Counted from the first letter of the stretch, positions 1-10,878 are shown. The stretch: 21,667 bases of DNA from Blastomyces gilchristii SLH14081 (GCF_000003855.2 NW_003101625.1:25840-47506), one strand, 5' to 3'. Made by a program: numbers and translations. The notes: generated from the letters alone by a model not told the origin.

Positions 1-316
1 CTTACTTTACTTTTCCTTCTATCTTTTACTCATCTATTTAATATGGCTATCTTTAAGACTGTGTTCTCTTTTCTTTTATCATGATATTGTCAAATGATTT
101 CAAAGTATCAGAAGATGTTAAAATACTGTAATTTGTAAACAGTTTTTGTATTCTGAGCTGGAATTTTCTGATTTTACATATCTGAAATTGGTAAATGTAT
201 AATAGTTAACTTTATAGATATAGGAAAAACTCTGAGAACTTTTAGTTCTCAGGTAGATGTCATAGTCTCTGACTGCATACATCTATAATTGAATAATAAT
301 AATAATAATAGTAATA
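1..316 (+). mobile_element. 3' end of a Tad1-like LINE copy (cut by window edge)
   Basis: This stretch matches 8110-8448, the 3' untranslated end of the LINE inside Gypsy-A, nearly base for base. Shared blocks include the segment around TCATGATATTGTCAAATG, a small hairpin, and a closing (AAT/TAA)n tail at about 291-316. It is therefore the 3' terminus of a second copy whose body lies upstream of the window. Differences from the other copy are mainly transitions, plus an inverted hairpin loop. No coding sequence is present. The identity as LINE 3' end is firm; the exact end of the simple-repeat tail is not. Confidence 0.88.
232..252 (+). repeat. 3' UTR hairpin of LINE copy 1 (loop TTTTA)
   Basis: Perfect 8-bp inverted arms CTGAGAAC and GTTCTCAG enclose a 5-base loop TTTTA. 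The same hairpin lies at 8360-8380 in the other LINE copy, but with loop TAAAA, the reverse complement. A 3' UTR stem-loop is a plausible recognition site for the element's own reverse transcriptase; that role is inferred. Confidence 0.85.
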
Positions 317-1661
317 ACTGTAAATTACAAAGTTTATATTATTTACAAGTTAATACAGAATACTCTCTTTTAATTATAATAAATAACTACTTCATTCTTT
401 ATGTCTGATATTAGATTATACAATTTATGAAAAACTCAACATCAACACTGAGATAAACTATGAAATAATTATTAACAGATTATATTACAGATTACTGAAG
501 AGTTATCTCTCTACTATAATTACTATAGCTTTATTCAAAAATATTTATTATGAACTGATTATAACTCTGAAGAAATTTTCTGATATCTGAAGTTATCAGA
601 ATACTGATAATTAAAGAAAAATAATCAGAAAATTACTACTAAGCTGATAAGTTACTCTATCAGATAATAATTTTTAATAATTCTAACTTTCTAATTTGAA
701 GAAAATTATGTGAAAATAATTATATATCAGTACTCTGATTTTCAAACTCTTATCTAATAACTTTTATGAATAATTACTTTATATATATATATCTCTAAAT
801 CTTTCTCTTTACTTAATTAAAAACTCTGAATTCTGAACACTTGTTTAAATGCTTAATTTAAATCTTCATATTTCATATCAATTCTGTCTGCAGTTCAATC
901 TTGAGATCACTACAAAGTTAATATACAATATCTAGAATCAGAGTTGAAGAATCAATGAAGAGTGTCTTTCACAGTGAATGTATAGACTAGTACAAATAAT
1001 CTTACATTTATAAGAATTATACATTATTACATTAATCAGAACTGAACTTATTAAGAGATATTAATTTAATTTAAATTATTAATCAGTAGTTATACTGAGA
1101 ATTATATAGCAGAGATATTAATAACTGTAATTAAAAATAATTATTAAGATATTAGTTTCAGTCTTCTTATAATTATAACTGATAATGCTGGGAATAACTA
1201 TACTATAATAAAGAGCTTGAAGTAAAAATTAGCTTTGCATTTCTGAAATGATAAACAAGGTTATATTCTCTACATCACTTATATGATTCAACTTGTGATG
1301 TAAACACTGATAAATAATCTTAATATTAAGATGAAAAATAATAAGATAACTGATTCTTGAAATAAGAATAAGTAAGATAAAAGTAATTACTTCAGTAACT
1401 TTTATATTCACTCTGTAAAAGATAATATTTTTTTAATAACACTTTTTAATATTGTTTTTTAATAATGCTTTTCAATAATACTACTGTTAATTTTAAATAG
1501 ATTGACTAATAATTTAAATATCACAGATTTAAAACATTATTAATGCAATTTATATCTTCTCCAAATAATAATAACAATTTCATAATATTGAACAAATAAA
1601 TAAATCAGTCACAGTACTGAATATAATACAGATTGTTAAAATATAATAAAGTTTATTATAT
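317..1661. other. AT-rich stretch with no recognisable gene
   Basis: Very AT-rich, almost free of CpG, and closed by stops in all frames apart from short chance openings. It has local TA-rich microsatellite (about 780-793) and many short TCTGAT/ATCAGA inverted fragments. I recognise no protein motif. It is probably older, fully mutated repeat sequence into which Gypsy-A inserted. Confidence 0.6.
1428..1481. repeat. Degenerate 12-15 bp tandem repeat
   Basis: About four imperfect units of the form T(4-7)AATAA(C/T)(A/G)C follow one another: 1428-1442, 1443-1454, 1455-1468 and 1469-1481. No function is evident. Confidence 0.5.
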
Positions 1662-1666
1662 AAAAT
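1662..1666. repeat. Target-site duplication of Gypsy-A, left copy (AAAAT)
   Basis: AAAAT directly precedes the TG of the left LTR and recurs at 11405-11409 directly after the right LTR. Five bases is the normal duplication length for Ty3/Gypsy integrases. Confidence 0.85.
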
Positions 1667-1997
1667 TGTGGCGGGCTGCGCCTGATCAATTATATAGACT
1701 ATTCCGTTACACTCTATAGATTCTTCCGCTCCACTCCATAGATTCTTCCATTTCACTATTGAACACGTACGCCCCAATTCTCAGCCATTCTCAATCACCA
1801 ATCCTCGGCCGCCACGAATGTGTCTAGATTCTTCCACCCCGAAGCTCCATCACATACATCATCACATATGTGTATAAATATTCACTCTGATCACTGATTT
1901 CTACACTTTCTCTTTCTTTTCCTTCTTTAATGTTTTTCTCTTTGTTATATAAGACCTATCAATATTATACTGATCTATTCGGCGTAGGCTTCTTACA
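1667..1997 (+). repeat. Gypsy-A 5' LTR (331 bp)
   Basis: The LTR starts TGTGGCGGGC and ends TTCTTACA. It aligns along its length with 11076-11404. Most differences are C/T or G/A at CpG or CpC, for example CACGTACGCCCC against CATGTATGCTCT. It keeps over a dozen CpG sites while flanking and internal sequence has almost none. A TATA-like sequence (1873-1880) and a second one (TATATAAG, 1946-1953) lie in its 3' half, as expected for a promoter-bearing LTR. Confidence 0.92.
1873..1880 (+). promoter_or_regulatory. Candidate TATA box in the 5' LTR
   Basis: TATAAATA is conserved in the partner LTR at 11280-11287. It is followed about 70 bp later by TATATAAG (1946-1953), also conserved. Either could direct transcription; the choice cannot be made from sequence. 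Confidence 0.45.
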
Positions 1998-2055
1998 CTA
2001 GAAAAATGTTCATAGTCTCCTCATTAGAAATAATTATTCATCAAGAAATATCTGA

Positions 2056-3348
2056 ATGCATAACAACATGTAAGAAATAGAGAAGCAGTCAAACAGTTAA
2101 GCAGATACTGAGTTCTCAGATAGAAGCTTGCTTATCAGTCATCCTGGCCCTGTAACAAGATCTTATGAAGAGAGTAAGATTTTACAAAGAGAATATCAGT
2201 GAAAGACCTGAGAGTTCTGACACTCAGATGTATGAGATATTCATATGATTACACATTCAACAATTGATATAATCATGTCTAACAATAATATAAAACTCTT
2301 GAATACAAACATAGATGTGATGTAACAGTAACTCTGAGCAATGTTGAAATTATAATAATAATAAATAGCTGATATACATGCAACTCAATAACTCTAATAC
2401 AAAGAGATTCAACAATTAACTCATGCAATTTCAACATCTACAGAATTGAATACAAAAGTGCTGAAGAAACACTTAGACACTTCTACATATTTCAATGCTT
2501 CTGATCTCACTCTCTACTCATCATGAAGAATGAAAATGCTCACAAAACTGAGTGTAGATGAAGATGCTATCAGTTCACTAATCAATCAAGATTAATATAT
2601 CAATGAACAATTGAAAGATTACATGAAACAGAAATTTCACTCATGAATGAAAGCATGTGAATCAGCATTGTGAACACCTGATAATATTATGAAACATCTT
2701 GATATTCTGTTCTGAGACACTGTCATGCAACAGAAAGTATTAGATTGACTACAGAGTATCTGACAGAGAAACACTTCTCTTACAACATTCATCTCTAACT
2801 TCAATATCAAGATTCTAGAAGCAGATAATCAATCTTAAGAGAATTGAATAAAGATTAACATGCTCAAGAAGACATTGACTTTTAAACTCTTACAGACTCT
2901 TATAAGTGTAGATGAAGACCAGACTTATGAAGACTTCTGCACACAGCTTCAGACATTGAATGACTGTCTTATCAAGCTTAAGAGTATACAGAACAGTGAC
3001 AGAAGACATTACATCTCAGTCACTTATACACTCACACTGAAGAACAACAATGATGCAGATGCTATGAACTGAATAGATTCAAATGTCTATACACAAGCAA
3101 GAGTTTTCATTATTTGAACAGATCTCTGAGTCCCTGGGATCACTTCTGAAGAAGTCACTGATTGATGTCAACATGAAGTGTGTATTAACTGTAACTGATC
3201 AGAATACATTGCTTTCAACTACTGATTAACCTATGTGTCTTCTTGTTTGAAGAATGAATCAGTGTCTGTCTGTGTCAATCACATTACATTAGAGAAAGAT
3301 TCAGAAGATAACTATAAGAATACTCTGATGAAACAGAGAAAAGATTAG
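2056..3348 (+). pseudogene. gag: Gypsy-A gag (capsid/nucleocapsid), mutated
   Basis: Gag would form the particle that packages element RNA. One frame reads as protein from about 2041 to the TAG at 3346-3348, with most stops being TGA where Trp is expected. The first plausible ATG is at 2056. A capsid-like stretch at 2500-3010 contains SWMKACESALWTPDNI-type sequence if TGA is read as the ancestral Trp. The longest unbroken piece is 2860-3072. A nucleocapsid zinc knuckle lies at 3181-3222: CINC is intact, but its His and last Cys are both Tyr (CAT to TAT, TGC to TAC), so zinc binding is lost. A run of four TAA codons at 2353-2364 probably marks a former glutamine tract. Pol follows in the -1 frame. 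Start is uncertain; identity is good. Confidence 0.8.
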
Positions 3349-4430
3349 CTTCTATTCAAATTTGTAAACAGAAGCTTAAAGAGGTCAGACAACAATGATT
3401 TGAAGAGAAGATAATAATGAATACAATTCTTGTATCTAGTGTGATTGATAAGATGTATAATATGAAAGCCATGATAGACAGCAGTCTATGTTACTATGCA
3501 ATGATAAAATCTTCAGTTATAAGATATTATAATCTTCAGTGTATCTCTTTATCAAAACCCTGACTTCTTGCAGGATTTGATGATTCAAAAGACATTTGTA
3601 TTCATTACATGATAAAGCTGAATATAGATGTGAAAGAACATTAATATAAAGATGTCTATATATATGAAGTTGATAATCTTGATTACAATCTTATATTAGA
3701 ACTTGTCTGACTATCTGAATAAGACATCTTATTAAATGCTTGAAACAGAAGCTTGATATTCTCTAACAATGATAGAATTCATGAAGATGATATTCACAAG
3801 ACTATGAATCTTACACAGATTTCTGTCAATGCTTATGAAATACTCTGAAAAAGAAGTCATCATCAAAATCATCAACAGAGTCACTGATAAGTTCATTGAT
3901 AGCAGAATTATATATCAATCTATTCTGTCAGTCTGACTGATATTAAAAACACTCTAGAAAAGTTATTCTGTGTTATAATAATAGATTCTTATACAAAACT
4001 CTTTTAATAATATTATAAATATCTAGATGTCTTCTGATAAGATAATATTATAAATATACTTCTCTTATGAGGTTCTGAAGTGAATCATAGTATCAAGTTA
4101 GAGAAAAAGAATAATAAGAATTCTGAACTGTTATAAGATTCTCTTCATAATATATTCTGAGATGAACTTCTTCTTCTTCAAAAGACACTCAATGATCTGT
4201 TGAATAAGAAATTCATACATATTAGCAACTCTTTCACTGCAGTCTCTATTCTCTTTGTAAAGAAATCAGACGAAGAACTTCAGTTCTGCATGAATTATTG
4301 AAAATTGAATAGATTAATAAAGAAAGATCATTATTCTTTATCTCTTATTAATGAAACTCTAGCTCATATTGAACAAGCTCAATGATTTACAAAGTTAGAT
4401 GTCATCACTGTATTTCATAAGATTTATATC
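3330..4430 (+). pseudogene. pol: Gypsy-A pol, 5' part: protease and start of reverse transcriptase
   Basis: Pol lies in the -1 frame relative to gag, opening near 3330 and overlapping the gag end by a few codons. The aspartic protease begins at 3471-3485: MIDSS stands where IDSG is usual (Gly to Ser), with the catalytic Asp kept. Its second half reads NLDYNLILEL at about 3676. The reverse transcriptase N-terminus follows at about 4150-4430: DELLLLQKTLNDLLNKKFIH, FVKKSDEELQFCMNY, KLNRLIKKDHYSL and finally FTKLDVITVFHKI, which holds the first catalytic Asp. The frame is then cut at 4430 by the LINE and resumes at 8459. Stops are TGA, TAA and TAG at expected Trp, Arg and Gln positions. Confidence 0.88.
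4421..4430. repeat. Target-site duplication of the LINE, left copy
   Basis: GATTTATATC here is repeated at 8449-8458, immediately after the LINE tail. The match extends to 14 bases if the four A/T bases to the left are counted, but those could belong to the TAA tail. Confidence 0.9.
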
Positions 4431-4432
4431 TT

Positions 4433-7400
4433 GATACTATACAGCTCATAAATATCTATAATGAAAAGTCATTGAAGGAAAATAACAATATCTGGACAAT
4501 TGATAGAGGATTTCTGAACATGACTTCATCAAGAAACTCTATAATTGCAGGAGATTTCAATGCACATCATCCCTGGTGAAATTCAGAATGCAAGAGAGTA
4601 GTGAGAGCTGATAATCTGATTGAATAGACCTCTGAGCATTCAATAGATTTGGTTAATAAGTCTGATCAACAAACATTCTTTAGAAAAGGCATGAAACAGA
4701 AGTCTATTATAGATCTAACCTTCATGTCATAAAATCTAATGAAAAGAAGACTTGTAAACTGGTTTATTGATTCAAATGAGACATCAGGATCAGGTCATGA
4801 GGTTATTCAATTTGATATTGAACTGAGTGAAAAACAAATGAGTGAAAATCCTCTTCTCTCTAATCAGTATAACTTTGAAAAAGCTGATTGAAAAGCAGTT
4901 GAAGAAAGCATAAAACTGTTAAAATCTGAAAGACAGAATGAGCTATATTGAAATTCTGGTCAAGATATCTCAAATGAAATGCTTGAGAATAGAGTGAAGC
5001 TTATTACATCTATTATTCTAACAAGTGTTAGAGATAATATTTCAAAAAGAAAATCTTCTGAGTATTCAAAACCTTGATGAAATGAGAATATCTCATCTAA
5101 AAGGAAAGAATTAGCTACTGCTAGAAGAGATTGAAAGAATGATGTAATATCTGATGAAGAGTTCAAAGCTGTCAGAAATGAATATTTCTCAGATATTAAA
5201 AGAGCTAAAACAGACTGCTGGAATAAATTTCTTGAAGAAGCATAAGAGAAGAAAGTTTTTAAAGCTTTTAACTATACTAAAACAAGAAGTGTAGCAAAAC
5301 TTCCAGCCTTAGAATATGAGTTTCAGAATGAATCATATACAGCAAACTCTTTTGAGGAAAAATGTCAAGCTTTTATGAGAATTCTCTTTCAGAACTCACC
5401 AGATTCAGATTCAGATTCAGAGGAAGAGAATATATCACTTCTCAACTACATTGATGAAAATGACTGAGAATGGCCTGATCTTACACAAGATAAATTAGAG
5501 TTAGCTATCTTCTCAGGTTCTGTTAAAACTGCTGCAGGTTCTGATTCAATTAATCACTTGATTATTCAAAATACATATTCCTACTTAAAGAATGAATATT
5601 TTGAGCTCTTTCTCAATCTCTTGAAAAATGAATATCATCCTGAATGCTGGAGAGAAGCCACTGGAGTGATTCTTGCAAAACCTAATAGAAAAACTTCAAT
5701 TCCTAAGTTATATAGAGTAATATCTCTATTGAACTGCCTAGGAAAGGTTTTAGAAAAGATAATAGCTACTTGACTATCTTTTATAAGCTCTATAGATGAT
5801 TCTCTTTTATTCAGTGAACAAATGAGAGATAGAAAACAGTGTTCTGCAATTAACACTGTTCTCTCAGTTGTTCATGATATTCAAATAGCAAAGCATGAGG
5901 ATCTGGTCTCAACTGCAGTTTTTATTGATATAAAAGAAGTATTTGATCATGTTTCAAAGTCAAAGTTAATTCAGACTTTGAAGATGTTAAAACTGTCACT
6001 TTCTCTAATAAAATGAGTTAACTGTTTTATATCTAAAAGAATTATACAACTCTTCTTTGATGGAATGAAATAAGATAAGACTGAGATAAAAATAGAAGTA
6101 TCACAGAAATCTCTAATCTCACTCATTTTATTTGCAATATACACTGCATATCTATTCAAAAATAGAAATATGAGAATAGTGCAATCTCTGAGTTATGTGA
6201 ATGATATTAGTCTAGTCTACAGCTCAAAAACTATCAAAGAGAATTTGAAAGTAATTGAAGAAGCTACAAAGAAAATCTTTGTTAGAGCAGATATCAATCA
6301 AATTCAATTTAATATAAATAAAACTGAGTTAATTCATTTCTTTTCTAGATTCAATGAGAAAGAACTATCTCTAACTCTTTTAAATAGAGAGATTAAACCC
6401 AGTGTAAATATCAAATGATTAGGAGTATGATTAAACTCTAAGTTGAATTTTAAATATCACATTCAACAAAGAACTGTCAAGGCAGAAAGACTATTGAACA
6501 ACATAATCAGACTATCAAGCACAGAGAGAGGTCTATTCTTCCAGGCTATGAGACAGTTATATATAGCCTGTATTACATCAGTAGCTGATTATGAAGTTCA
6601 AGTTTGATGAAATAATCAAGAAAATTTCACTGAACTCTTTCAAAGTCTGCAAAACAGAGTCTTGAGAAGAATTCTGAGAGCATTCAAATCATCTTCTATT
6701 AAAGTAATGGAAATTAAAGCTTCAATTCTCCCTTCTGCTATTAAATTTGAAAAGGCCTGTATGAACTATGCTCTGAGAGTTGTAAAGATGAGCTCAAATC
6801 ATATAATCAGAGAAAGAGTCTCTTCTTCATTTTCATCAATTAACTCTGGAAATGAACTGGATTGGAATAGATTTCTTGATTGAAATGAAAATAATTCTTC
6901 AAAGAAAATGCCTTCTCAACTGTACAGACTATGCTCTCTGATTAAAAATCAATTTTCTTCTTTAAATATTGAAAAAGTTGATCATGAGAAGTTATCACCC
7001 TGAAGAGAAAAGCTTGAATCTCTTATAGACTTACAAATAAGTGAACTATCAAAAGAGAAAGAATATGAACAGTATTTGAAGAGAATTTCTACAATCAATA
7101 TAAAACACTCTATTCTGATTTATTCAGATGGCTTAAAAAATGAGAACTTGAATAGATTAGACACAGGCATTGCTTATACTGAAGATAATATCAATTTTAT
7201 CTCAGATTTCTGGAATCTAGGCTGTGAATGTGAAGTCTTTGATGCTGAACTATTTGTAATAGTGAAAGCTTTCAAACTTGTTGAAATAAAATCTCATAAA
7301 AGAGGAAATTGTTTGAAAGAGACATGAATATTCTCTGATAGTCAAGCTGCTTTAAAAAGACTTAGAAATAGTCAGATTCATAATAATCAAATGAATCTTG

Positions 7401-8047
7401 AACTGATCTTAAACTCTGTTTTGAAAATTCAAAAGAGAAGAATATCAAAGCTGATAATTCATCTGCACTGGGTTCCTGCTTATATGAATATTCATGGCAA
7501 TGAATTGGCTGATTCAGCTGCAAAAAAGGGTGCAGAATTAAGCAGATCTATTCAAAAAATTGTGTCCTGGTCTTTTATAAAGAGAAAAATAAAAGAATCT
7601 TGTTTAGACAAGTGGAATGAAAGCTGGCAGAAACAAAAGAAGAGTATACATTATTCAAGATTTGAAACAAAACTCAAGTGGAAATCTTGTTCAATTAAAT
7701 GTAAAAAGAAAATATTCTCATCTATAATACAGCTGAAACTAGAACATGGCTATTTCAAATCTTATATACAAAGATTTGATGATAGATTTGACTCAATAGA
7801 ATGCTCATTCTGCAATATAAATGAGAATTCTGAGTATATTGTAATACACTGTGCATTATACAATAGTCTTAGAGTCAGATTGAAAGAGAAGTATGATCTA
7901 AATCAATTAAATATGAGATTCTTATTCTCAACTGAGACAGGAATTAAATACTTAATAGACTTTCTATCAGAAACTCAAGCAGCTACAAGAAAATGGCTAA
8001 ATTCAGAATTATCTGAATATGAAGAGGAGGAAATCAATCAGATATAG
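4433..8047 (+). pseudogene. LINE ORF2: partial endonuclease, reverse transcriptase, RNase H
   Basis: ORF2 nicks the target and copies element RNA there. All recognisable motifs fall in one frame over about 1205 codons with no frameshift. The remaining endonuclease piece has IAGDFNAHHPW at about 4544-4575. The reverse transcriptase has KPWWNEN-like (5070), LLNCLGKVLEKIIA (5730), FIDIKEVFDHVSK (motif A, 5923-5960) and YVND at 6194-6205, where YVDD/FADD is expected; its first Asp is now Asn. RNase H runs from about 7100 to 7545: YSDG, AEL, FSDSQAAL and HWVPAYMNIHGNELADSAA, with all four acidic residues kept. The C-terminal knuckle CSFCN...HC (about 7800-7850) has Tyr for its His. Stops are mostly TGA at Trp positions. 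The last 218 codons (7391-8047) are open. Confidence 0.93.
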
Positions 8048-8448
8048 TCTGTTAAAACAGCTATACACTCTCTCTTTTAATAATTTGTTTTGTTATAGTC
8101 TCTCTTTACTTTATCTTTTTCTTTATCTTTTCCTTTCAATTTCTTTCTATACTATCTATTTAATGTGTCTATCTTTGAGACTGTGTTCCTTTTCTCTTTT
8201 CCTTTGTCATGATATTGTCAAATGATTTCAAAGTATCAAAAGATGTTAAAACACTGCAATTTGTAAACAGTTTTTGTATTCTGAGCTGGAATTTTCTGAT
8301 TTTGCATATCTGAAATTGATGAATGTATAATAGTTAACTTTACTGACATAGGAAAAACCCTGAGAACTAAAAGTTCTCAGGTAGATGTCATAGTCTCTGA
8401 CTGCATACATCTATAATTAAAGAATAATAATAATAATAATAATAATAA
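8048..8448 (+). other. LINE 3' untranslated region and (TAA)n tail
   Basis: A pyrimidine-rich stretch (8090-8200) is followed by sequence shared with 1-316, then two possible stem-loops: the 8-bp-arm hairpin at 8360-8380, and TAGATGT...ACATCTA at about 8382-8414. The element ends in about nine AAT/TAA repeats. Conserved 3' structure just before a simple-repeat tail is typical of LINEs recognised by their own reverse transcriptase. Confidence 0.85.
8360..8380 (+). repeat. 3' UTR hairpin of LINE copy 2 (loop TAAAA)
   Basis: The arms CTGAGAAC and GTTCTCAG are identical to those at 232-252. The loop TAAAA is the exact reverse complement of the loop there, so the whole hairpin is inverted relative to copy 1 while flanking bases stay collinear. 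Confidence 0.85.
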
Positions 8449-8458
8449 GATTTATATC
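8449..8458. repeat. Target-site duplication of the LINE, right copy
   Basis: GATTTATATC matches 4421-4430. The Gypsy-A reverse transcriptase reading resumes in phase directly after it. Confidence 0.9.
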
Positions 8459-10649
8459 ACTGAAGAAGATGAGTGACTTACAGTATTCTGAACATAATAT
8501 AATCTCTTTGAATGAGTAGTCACATTCTTTGAACTGATTAATGTTCTCAGTATATTTCAGAAGTATATCAACTGAGCACTCTGAGACTTTCTTGATAAAT
8601 TTGCATCTACTTATCTAGATGACATTCTTATCTTCATCAATGAATTCAGAAAGAAATATCAAGAGTATGTGCAAAGAGTATTACAATGACTATGAGAAGC
8701 AGAACTATCAATTAATATTAATAAGTATGATTTCAAAGTCAAGAGTACTAAATACTGAGAGTTCATCATAGAAGCTGGCAAGGAAATTCAAATGAATTCT
8801 GAGAAGGTCGATACTATTCTTGAATAAGAGGTCTCATACACTGTGAAAGATGTATAAAGCTTCATCAGATTTACTAACTTCTATCAGTGATTTATATAAA
8901 TCTTCTCAGATATTATAAGATCACTTACAGAACTCACTAAAAAAGACTCAGTATTTCAATGATTAGCAGATACTGAAGCTGCATTTACACAGATAAAGAA
9001 GATATTCATTAATATCTCTTTACTGATAATATTCAATCCTGATCATAAGATAGTTATTGAAGCTGATTTCTCTGACTATGTAATAGAAGAAGTGATATTA
9101 TAATATGATGATGAAGATGTTCTACAATCATATATCTTTATATCTAAGAAACTGAGTCTTACTGAATGCAATTATGAGATCTATGATAAGAAACTTCTTG
9201 TAATTATATACTGTTTAGAAGAATGAGACTCTGAACTCTGAAGTATCTCTGAATTTGAGATAGTCACAGATTATAAGAATCTCAAATACTTTATAACTAT
9301 CTATAAACTCATTAAATAATAGATGCAATGATCTGAGTTCTTAAGCTGCTTTCATTTTATAATACACTATCATTCTGACAGTCAGAACTTGATGACAGAC
9401 ACTCTCTTATAATAAGAACGAGATATGCTACTCAATGTGATAGACAAACACTGAATGAACTGAGAACATCAGCTCTTAGACTCAAAGATATTGATCAACT
9501 AAGATAGAACAACTCATGATACTATATATATTTCTCTGATTAGAACACTTTCTCTCTGAACTAATACTGACATTGATATCTTCACTTTCTCTACACTGAA
9601 TGAACTGTGATATACAGCAGCTCAGACTGATGAACTCCTTCAGACTCTCACTGAAGCAGTATATCAAGAAGCACTCTGATTTCACTCAGAACTATGTATA
9701 AGAACTGATATCTCAGAATATTCAACTGATGATAATAATACTCTGCAGTTTTATAAACAGTGTTGAGTTCTCTACTCTGAATTCTGATACACTCAGATAA
9801 TGCAAGAGATGCATAATTTATATATAATTAATCACTCAGATTGTAAACAATTGTATTAAATAATCTCTCAAGAGTTCTACTGATCTGAGATATTAAACAG
9901 CATCAGATGTTTTATTTAAAACTGTAATCATTATTCTTTCATCATCTCATGAAAGAACTGTAGAAAAGGTCTACTGAAATCACTCAATATCTCTGATAAA
10001 ATCTGATAAGATGTGATAATTGACTTCACAGTTAATCTCTTCAAGAGTAAGAATTATAGAAACATTCTGATCATTATGAATCAATTAAGCAAAGATATAA
10101 TATTGAAATCTTGTGATAAGATAAATACTGAATAAGTTACTGAAGCTTTTCCACAGAGCCTATTCTATCAGATATATAAATTACTGAGATCTATAGTATC
10201 AGATCAGAGCTGTTAATTTATAAGCATTCTCTGAACAAGAATCTGTCAAATTCTTAAGATTATATACTGTCTATTAACTGTCTATTACTCTGAGACTGAT
10301 AATGTGTCAGAATAGATAATTCAGACTGTAAAGAATTATCTTCACAAGTTCTGTAATCACTTATAAGATAATTGACATGATCTGCTTCTACATACAGAGA
10401 TCACTATCAATGAATGAGATTCTGTTTCAATAGACATAAGCTTATTCTTTCTTACACACAGATATCACATAAAAGTGTTGAATCTTCTAGAGATTACACA
10501 GTTTATATTAAATCTCTGCAGTTTAATTCAGATCACTGATAATATAGTAATAAAGCTTTGAGATATCTGTAATTAAGCAGAGGTCTTCACAACAACTGTA
10601 AATAAGATTAAGAGAACTAATCATGTTCACTGAGACTCTGCTGAATAAT
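8459..10649 (+). pseudogene. pol: Gypsy-A pol, 3' part: rest of reverse transcriptase, RNase H, integrase
   Basis: This continues the frame cut at 4430. The active site YLDDILIF is at 8612-8635, both Asp kept. The connection has SFIRFTNFYQ-like sequence (8860-8890). RNase H reads FNPDHKIVIEADFSDYVIEEV (9036-9098), then [22 protein letters not shown] and ITDYKNLKYF-like motifs to about 9300. The integrase zinc domain is near 9830-9935, with one Cys now Tyr. The integrase core begins DVIIDFTVNLFKSKNYRN at 10010. Its triad is intact: Asp 10022-10024, Asp 10202-10204 and Glu 10310-10312, with exactly 35 residues between the last two. Many TGA/TAA/TAG stops replace Trp, Arg and Gln. The C-terminus runs into the assembly gap. 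Confidence 0.9.
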
Positions 10650-10878
10650 NNNNNNNNNNNNNNNNNNNNNNNNNNNNNNNNNNNNNNNNNNNNNNNNNNN
10701 NNNNNNNNNNNNNNNNNNNNNNNNNNNNNNNNNNNNNNNNNNNNNNNNNNNNNNNNNNNNNNNNNNNNNNNNNNNNNNNNNNNNNNNNNNNNNNNNNNNN
10801 NNNNNNNNNNNNNNNNNNNNNNNNNNNNNNNNNNNNNNNNNNNNNNNNNNNNNNNNNNNNNNNNNNNNNNNNNNNNNN
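10650..10878. other. Assembly gap (229 N)
   Basis: Undetermined bases inside Gypsy-A, where the integrase C-terminal (GPY/F-type) region would lie. Gap length may be nominal. Confidence 0.99.

Larger units (their letters stand above)
4431..8448 (+). mobile_element. Tad1-like LINE, 5'-truncated, nested in Gypsy-A pol
   Basis: This non-LTR retrotransposon interrupts Gypsy-A between two halves of one reverse transcriptase motif. It begins abruptly in mid-endonuclease and ends in a (TAA)n tail. A 10-bp target duplication flanks it. 5' truncation with a simple-repeat tail is the normal outcome of target-primed reverse transcription. It carries part of ORF2 and the 3' UTR, and lacks ORF1 and the endonuclease N-terminus. 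It was dead on arrival and later mutated together with its host element. Confidence 0.95.

Noticed and set aside
1229..1777. Minus-strand open frames of 60-65 codons (1229-1411, 1580-1777)
   Set aside because: No motif; one runs across the LTR boundary. Chance openings.
1998..2020. Primer-binding site after the Gypsy-A 5' LTR
   Set aside because: CTAGAAAAATG shows no TGG-type tRNA 3'-end complement, even allowing for C-to-T changes.
4960..5166. Minus-strand 68-codon frame (also 5635-5856 and 5971-6159)
   Set aside because: Antisense shadows of the LINE ORF2.
4433..8047. Reassigned genetic code with TGA as tryptophan
   Set aside because: Reading TGA as Trp opens most of the LINE, but TGA also stands at Arg positions (Gypsy-A reverse transcriptase near 8486, LINE near 5772), TAA/TAG stops remain, and catalytic residues show the same transitions. 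Mutation explains it better.
9482..9685. Minus-strand 67-codon frame
   Set aside because: Antisense shadow of Gypsy-A pol between RNase H and integrase.
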